Below, piece after piece: positions 59,984-64,000 of a stretch of 64,000 nt of DNA. Each line of letters starts with the position of its first letter. Position 1 is the stretch's first letter. A program made the position numbers and the translations under genes. The DNA lies in the NCBI GenBank assembly GCA_964384215.1, contig CAYLLB010000028.1, positions 1 through 64,000 on the forward strand, given 5' to 3'. The notes beneath the pieces were generated by a model. It ran no database searches. It was not told the DNA's origin and saw nothing but the letters and a program-made list of their open reading frames with translations. The DNA is from JAJFUV01 sp964384215 (lineage in GTDB: Bacteria > Acidobacteriota > Terriglobia > Bryobacterales > Bryobacteraceae).

Positions 59984-61237
59984 ATGACTTCCATGACACG
60001 AACACGATGGTGGATTCTCACCCTGCTGTTTTTCATCACCACCATCAATTACCTGGATCGCATTGTACTGAGCGTACTCATCCCCGTCATCCGCCAGGAC
60101 CTGCACATCACCACCGAGCACTACAGCTACGTGACCGGTGCTTTCCAGATGGCTTACACCATCGGATTCATCTTCATGGGGCGGCTGATCGACCGTTACG
60201 GCACACGTTTGGGTTACTCAGTAGCCATCGCCTTCTGGTCGGCGGCGGCCATGCTGCACGCCTTGGTGCGTTCGACGGTTTCTTTGGCTTTCTGGCGCGC
60301 CATGTTGGGGCTCGGGGAATCGGGGAATTTCCCGGCGGCGGTCAAAGCCGTGACCGAATGGTTCCCCAAGAAAGACCGGGCGCTTGCCACGGGCCTGTTC
60401 AATGCCGGGACCAATGTGGCTTCAATGGTTGGTCCACCGATATTCGTGTGGATGAACGCCAACTTCGGCTGGCGCGGGAGTTTCGCCATCACGGGCGGCT
60501 TGGGCTTTGTATGGCTCATACTCTGGGTGCTGCTGTACCGCTTGCCGGAGATGCATCCGCGCGTGAACCAGGCCGAACTCGACTACATCCACAGCGATGG
60601 GCCCGAGGCCAAAACCCAGTCCAAGATGGGCTGGGGCGCTGTGCTGCGTTACAAGCAGACCTTCGCTTTCGCATTGGCCAAGTTCCTCACTGATCCGGTA
60701 TGGTGGTTCTACCTTTTCTGGCTGCCCCCATATCTGTACGACGTGCGCAAGTTTAATCTGGAGGAAATCGCCTGGGCGCTGCCCGCCATTTACCTGATGG
60801 CTGATTTCGGCAGCGTGATGGGAGGGTGGCTCTCCGGTCATTTCATCCGCATTGGCTGGACCAATGCCCGGGCGCGCAAGGTGACTATGGCGTTGTCCGC
60901 GTGCTTGATGCCGATTGCCGCCACGGCCGTGCTGGTACCGAATGCCGTCGTAGTGGTGCTGCTGATGAGCCTCGCCACGGCGGGACACCAGGCTTGGTCG
61001 GCGAATCTTTATACCACGACCACGGACGTCTTCCCCAAGCGCGCGGTCGCTTCGGTGACCGGCATCGGAGGCTGCGCCGGCGGGTTGGGCGGCGTAATCA
61101 TTTCGTCACTGGTGCCCGGCTTCGTCATCGCGCATTTCGGATATAAGCCCGTCTTCCTGATGATGGGCGTCCTGCACCTCACGGCTCTCTTGTTCGTACA
61201 CACGATGATGGGCGAAATGAAGCCCATCGAAGAGTAA
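59984..61237 (+). CDS. MFS transporter, hexuronate/anion:cation symporter type
   Basis: From ATG 59984 it has 417 residues (414 from ATG 59993). Twelve membrane segments can be drawn. INYLDRIVLSVLIPVI in TM1, GRLIDRYGTRLG between TM2 and TM3, RAMLGLGESGNFPAAVKAV in TM4 and WFPKKDRALATGLFNAG are hallmarks of the anion:cation symporter family (ExuT, GudP, UhpC relatives). It probably imports a sugar acid or a similar organic anion. No Shine-Dalgarno site is visible, and the -10 box is so close that a leaderless or near-leaderless transcript is possible. Confidence 0.88.
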   Translation: MTSMTRTRWWILTLLFFITTINYLDRIVLSVLIPVIRQDLHITTEHYSYVTGAFQMAYTIGFIFMGRLIDRYGTRLGYSVAIAFWSAAAMLHALVRSTVSLAFWRAMLGLGESGNFPAAVKAVTEWFPKKDRALATGLFNAGTNVASMVGPPIFVWMNANFGWRGSFAITGGLGFVWLILWVLLYRLPEMHPRVNQAELDYIHSDGPEAKTQSKMGWGAVLRYKQTFAFALAKFLTDPVWWFYLFWLPPYLYDVRKFNLEEIAWALPAIYLMADFGSVMGGWLSGHFIRIGWTNARARKVTMALSACLMPIAATAVLVPNAVVVVLLMSLATAGHQAWSANLYTTTTDVFPKRAVASVTGIGGCAGGLGGVIISSLVPGFVIAHFGYKPVFLMMGVLHLTALLFVHTMMGEMKPIEE

Positions 61238-61284
61238 GCCGGGCTGCGGTAATATGGACAGATAACGCGCAAAGGGACTTCGTT

Positions 61285-62181
61285 ATGGCTCAACATTCCA
61301 GGATTATTCTTGACACCGACTTGCCGGGCGTCACGCGCCGCGCCCGTGGCAAGGTGCGGGATGTCTACGAGATCGACGGCAAGATCCTGATCGTCGCCAC
61401 GGACCGCATTTCGGCGTTCGATTACATTCTGCCCACCGGCATCCCCGATAAGGGCCGCGTGCTGACACAACTTAGCGTGTTTTGGTTCGACTTCCTCGGA
61501 TCTTTGGCGCCCAACCATTTCGTGACGGCCAACGTGGATGAGTACCCGGACCCACTGCCGCGCTATCGCGACCAACTCGAAGGCCGCTCGATGCTCGTGA
61601 AGAGCGCCCGGATGGTGAATGTCGAATGCGTCGCGCGCGGCTATCTGTCCGGCTCGGGATGGAAAGAGTACCAGAAGAGCCAGAGCGTGTGCGGCGTGGC
61701 GCTGCCGCCCGGCCTCAAGGAAAGCGACAAACTGCCAGAGCCGATCTTTACGCCGTCCACCAAGGCGCAGAGCGGCCATGACATGAACATTTCCATGCAG
61801 CAGGCCGCGGACATGGTGGGCGCCGGGACCGCCGAGAAGTTGCGTAGCCTCACGCTCTCCATTTACACGCGCGCGGCCGAGTATGCCCTCGAGCGCGGCA
61901 TCATTATCGCCGACACGAAGTTCGAATTTGGTTTCGCCGACGGCGAGCTGATCCTCGCCGACGAAGTGCTCACGCCGGACTCGTCGCGTTTCTGGCCGCT
62001 TGCCAGTTACAAGCCGGGCGGCGCGCAGCCTTCCTACGATAAGCAGTACGTCCGCGATTACCTGGAGTCGATTCGCTGGAACAAACAACCGCCCGCGCCT
62101 CCCCTGCCGGAAGATGTCGCCGCCAAAACCAGCGAGAAGTACAAGGAGGCGTACCGGGTTCTTACCGGGAAGGACTTGTGA
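61285..62181 (+). CDS. purC: SAICAR synthase
   Basis: This 298-residue protein starts at ATG 61285 behind AAAGGGA. It has the ATP-binding KVRDVYEIDGKILIVATDRIS, ARMVNVECVARGYLSGSGWKEY, the TPSTKAQSGHDMNIS block and ADTKFEFGFADGELILADEV. The length is that of the long (yeast-like) form. It joins aspartate to CAIR in purine synthesis. The stop overlaps the cvpA GTG by 4 bp (GTGA). Confidence 0.96.
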   Translation: MAQHSRIILDTDLPGVTRRARGKVRDVYEIDGKILIVATDRISAFDYILPTGIPDKGRVLTQLSVFWFDFLGSLAPNHFVTANVDEYPDPLPRYRDQLEGRSMLVKSARMVNVECVARGYLSGSGWKEYQKSQSVCGVALPPGLKESDKLPEPIFTPSTKAQSGHDMNISMQQAADMVGAGTAEKLRSLTLSIYTRAAEYALERGIIIADTKFEFGFADGELILADEVLTPDSSRFWPLASYKPGGAQPSYDKQYVRDYLESIRWNKQPPAPPLPEDVAAKTSEKYKEAYRVLTGKDL

Positions 62182-62744
62182 ACTGGCTGGACGTTGTACT
62201 GGGGATCATTCTAGCTGCGTCGGTCGTGGCCGGACTCGCCAAGGGGCTGGCGCGTGCAATAGTCGGCTTTGCCGCCTGCGTGATTGGCTTGCTTTGCGGT
62301 TTGTGGCTTTACGGAACCGCCGGCTCTTTCCTGCTTCCGTATGTGAGCTCGCACGGCATCGCCAACTTCATCGGCTTCCTGCTGGTTTTTGTCGGGACCA
62401 TGGCCTTCGGCGCCCTGCTGGGCCGAATGCTTGCCGTATTGTTCAAGTGGGCAGGCTTGGGCTGGCTGGACCGGCTGGCCGGCGGCGTGTTCGGGTTGGT
62501 GCGCGGTGCGCTGATCGCGGCGGTGATCGTAATGCTGCTGCTGGCTTTCACGCCCAAGCCGCCACCCCGTTCGGTAGTCGGCTCGCGCATCGCTCCTTAC
62601 GTGATGGACGCCGCGCGTGTGATGGCGGCGATTGCGCCACGGGAGTTGCGGGACGGCGTGCGACAGAGTTACGAGAAAGTGAAGCAAGTCTGGTCGGATA
62701 CACTGAAGAAGGGGCCTCACGGTATTTCCCCCGAAGGAGCTTAG
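62178..62744 (+). CDS. cvpA: CvpA family membrane protein
   Basis: This 188-residue protein starts at GTG 62178. It has four hydrophobic stretches (VVLGIILAASVVAGLAKG, IVGFAACVIGLLCGLWLYG, FIGFLLVFVGTMAFGALLG, GLVRGALIAAVIVMLLLAF), the CvpA fold. The C-terminal 50 residues are hydrophilic. CvpA proteins are linked to colicin V production, biofilm and bile or copper stress in other bacteria; the direct function is not known. It lies between purC (4 bp overlap) and the HAD phosphatase (1 bp overlap). Confidence 0.85.
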   Translation: MNWLDVVLGIILAASVVAGLAKGLARAIVGFAACVIGLLCGLWLYGTAGSFLLPYVSSHGIANFIGFLLVFVGTMAFGALLGRMLAVLFKWAGLGWLDRLAGGVFGLVRGALIAAVIVMLLLAFTPKPPPRSVVGSRIAPYVMDAARVMAAIAPRELRDGVRQSYEKVKQVWSDTLKKGPHGISPEGA

Positions 62745-63418
62745 TGGTATTGATTCAACCCGGTAGCATCGACCTGCTGATTTTCGACCTCGACGGCACG
62801 CTGATTGATTCCAAAGAAGACCTGGCGAATGCGGTGAACGCGGCCCGGCGCCGCATGGCGCTGGCGCCGCTCCCCAATGAGCTCGTGTATTCCTATGTGG
62901 GCAACGGAGCGCCAACGCTGATACGCCGCGCCATGGGGCCCGAAGCCACCGAAGCCGATGTGCAGACGGCTTTGGAGTACTTCATGGCCTACTACAAGGA
63001 GCATATGCTCGATTGCACCACGCTGTATCCGGGCGTGCGCGAAGCGCTGGATACACTGCGGGACAGCGGCATGAAGATGAGCGTGCTCACCAACAAACCC
63101 GTGCGCTTCAGCCAGTTGCTGGTGGAGCGTTTGGGATTGGGCGAGCACTTCTTCCGCGTGTACGGCGGCAACAGTTTCGAGGAAAAGAAGCCGGATCCGG
63201 AGGGCGTGTACAAACTGCTGGAAGAGTCCGGTGTGCCGGCAGGGCGCGCCATGATGGTGGGCGATAGCGACGTGGACATCCGGACAGCCCGCAACGCAGG
63301 CATTCTGGCGTGTGGCGTCACCTATGGATTCCAACCGGAGACGCTCGATGAGGTGCCGCCCGACATTCGTTTGGGCGACTTGCGGCAGTTAGCCGCGATG
63401 TTGCTAAGCAAGAGTTAA
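62744..63418 (+). CDS. gph: HAD-family phosphoglycolate phosphatase
   Basis: GTG 62744 shares one base with the cvpA stop (TAGTG), and AAGGAG sits 7 bases before it, so I use it (224 residues); a longer open frame back to 62000 covers purC and cvpA out of frame and is not real. HAD motifs: DLDGTLIDS (I), SVLTNKP (II), EKKPDPEG (III) and VGDSDVDIRTARNAG (IV). The cap domain is of the Gph type. It removes phosphate from 2-phosphoglycolate formed during DNA repair, or a similar small substrate. Confidence 0.92.
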   Translation: MVLIQPGSIDLLIFDLDGTLIDSKEDLANAVNAARRRMALAPLPNELVYSYVGNGAPTLIRRAMGPEATEADVQTALEYFMAYYKEHMLDCTTLYPGVREALDTLRDSGMKMSVLTNKPVRFSQLLVERLGLGEHFFRVYGGNSFEEKKPDPEGVYKLLEESGVPAGRAMMVGDSDVDIRTARNAGILACGVTYGFQPETLDEVPPDIRLGDLRQLAAMLLSKS

Positions 63419-63439
63419 TCAGGAGAACCTGCAGACACT

Positions 63440-63628
63440 ATGAATTACAAACCCGGAGAAACAGTACAAAAAACGGGTGTTTACTGGTGCACCGTATGCA
63501 AGACGCCGGTCCGCTTCACCGAGGGCGAGGTCTTTCCGCCCTGCCAAAACATGTGCGGCCGCGGGAACTGGCATCCGGTGGACGCCGGTCCGCGGCCGCA
63601 AGAGCAAAGCGGGACGAAGGCTTCCTAG
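63440..63628 (+). CDS. 62-residue zinc-ribbon protein
   Basis: ATG 63440 opens a 62-codon frame: KPGETVQKTGVYWCTVCKTPVRF, then FPPCQNMCGRGNWHPV. The two Cys pairs (CTVC and CQNMC) can form a zinc ribbon. Sequence of the first half (PGETV..TG.Y) resembles YjzC-type small proteins. It has AGGAG at 63420-63424 but 15 bases from the start, weak for translation. The gene ends convergent with the truncated oxidoreductase gene by a 4 bp overlap. Confidence 0.7.
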   Translation: MNYKPGETVQKTGVYWCTVCKTPVRFTEGEVFPPCQNMCGRGNWHPVDAGPRPQEQSGTKAS

Positions 63629-64000
63629 ATTTCTTCCGTGCCTACCCAGGCGCCCTTCTGCGAGCTCTCAAGGACCTTGGTCAGCAAGTAGATGCCGCGC
63701 ATGCCGTCCGCGAAGGTCGGGTACTCCACCGGCGCATTGCGATCGGCCACCGTACGGTAGAAGCGGCGGTAAACCATCTTGTGAGCGTCGTCGTAACCTT
63801 CCGAGTGCCCGCCCGGCAGGTCGGCGTAGGCGCGCGCCTCCGGTAGCATCAGCGCGGGGTCCTTTACCAGCATCCCATTCGGCGTGTCGCGGTGGCCGAT
63901 CCAGAGCTGGTCGGGCGATTCCTGGTTCCAGATGACGCCGGCCTTGGTGCCGAAGATCTCCATCTGTAAGCGGTTCTTGCACCCGGCCGACATCTGGCTG
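63625..64000 (-). CDS. Gfo/Idh/MocA oxidoreductase, N-terminal part outside the window
   Basis: The frame is open through the right edge; Ser-Gln precede Met 63993 without a stop, and the run SQMSAGCKNRLQMEIFGTK is internal to the family. The visible 124 residues are the C-terminal part: IWNQESPDQLWIGHRDTPN, ARAYADLPGGHSEGYDDA and a C-terminal helix region. This is the typical end of family members that act on inositol or sugars. The Rossmann part lies beyond the window. Confidence 0.82.
   Translation of the reverse strand, partial: SQMSAGCKNRLQMEIFGTKAGVIWNQESPDQLWIGHRDTPNGMLVKDPALMLPEARAYADLPGGHSEGYDDAHKMVYRRFYRTVADRNAPVEYPTFADGMRGIYLLTKVLESSQKGAWVGTEEI

Noticed and set aside
62000..62743. 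Apparent N-terminal extension of the HAD phosphatase by about 248 residues
   Set aside because: It reads purC and cvpA out of frame; GTG 62744 has a good ribosome binding site and starts right before the DxDGT motif.
1..64000. CRISPR array, tRNA, rRNA, prophage or insertion sequence
   Set aside because: I looked in all gaps and saw no direct repeats with spacers, no cloverleaf with a plausible anticodon arm, no transposase, integrase or phage genes.

Overview
The window is a GC-rich bacterial chromosome segment with dense coding and many 1-8 bp start/stop overlaps. I see no rRNA, tRNA, CRISPR array, prophage or insertion sequence. The gene set fits an Acidobacteriota chromosome of the Bryobacterales/Solibacter type: many secreted or Tat-targeted glycoside hydrolases, several Gfo/Idh/MocA oxidoreductases, DUF2961 and DUF1080 proteins, and small proteins that I recall from that group. 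This placement is an inference from gene content, not from a phylogenetic marker. The redox island described below points to a facultatively anaerobic or fermentative member of the group.

Layout. 0-5.7 kb: end of an unknown gene, an M28/glutaminyl-cyclase-like peptidase, two methyltransferases and a family 2 glycosyltransferase (surface polysaccharide), then a RodZ-like protein and pgsA. 5.8-17.8 kb: housekeeping genes hfq-hflX, a CDF metal exporter, polX, a Nudix hydrolase, DUF2961, rdgB, rph with an overlapping 45-residue membrane protein, a large phosphoglucose-isomerase-like protein, a TgpA-type transglutaminase and a 72-residue protein. 17.8-37.2 kb: the redox island, all on the minus strand in two operons. 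37.4-48.6 kb: sugar metabolism (DUF1080, phosphoglucomutase, GH67/GH20-like, GH29, GH35, Gfo/Idh) with thymidine kinase. 48.6-64 kb: nusB-ribH, lepA, an HDOD protein, ABC-F, D-aminoacylase-like, accD, cobO, a MerR regulator, a sugar nucleotidyltransferase, an MFS transporter, purC-cvpA-gph, a zinc ribbon and the end of another Gfo/Idh gene.

The redox island is the main discovery. Operon 1 (37149 down to 25189) encodes, in order, Rex, an electron-bifurcating type [FeFe] hydrogenase HydC-HydB-HydA, all three H-cluster maturases HydG-HydF-HydE, a stand-alone [2Fe-2S] thioredoxin-fold protein, a sensory [FeFe] hydrogenase HydS with a PAS domain, and a SpoIIE/PP2C phosphatase. Operon 2 (24870 down to 17759) encodes a MarR regulator with an added four-cysteine tail, then HdrC-HdrB-HdrA and FlxD-FlxC-FlxB-FlxA, i.e. 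a complete NADH-dependent flavin-based bifurcating heterodisulfide-reductase-like complex. Together they could link NADH, ferredoxin, H2 and an unknown disulfide, with H2 sensed by HydS and NADH/NAD+ sensed by Rex.

Both operon leaders carry nearly the same Rex-like palindrome (37292-37309 and 24957-24976; 18 of 19 bases shared over the core). In operon 1 it lies at the expected transcription start of a near-consensus sigma-70 promoter (TTGACA, 17 bp, TAATAT). This suggests that one redox regulator controls both operons.
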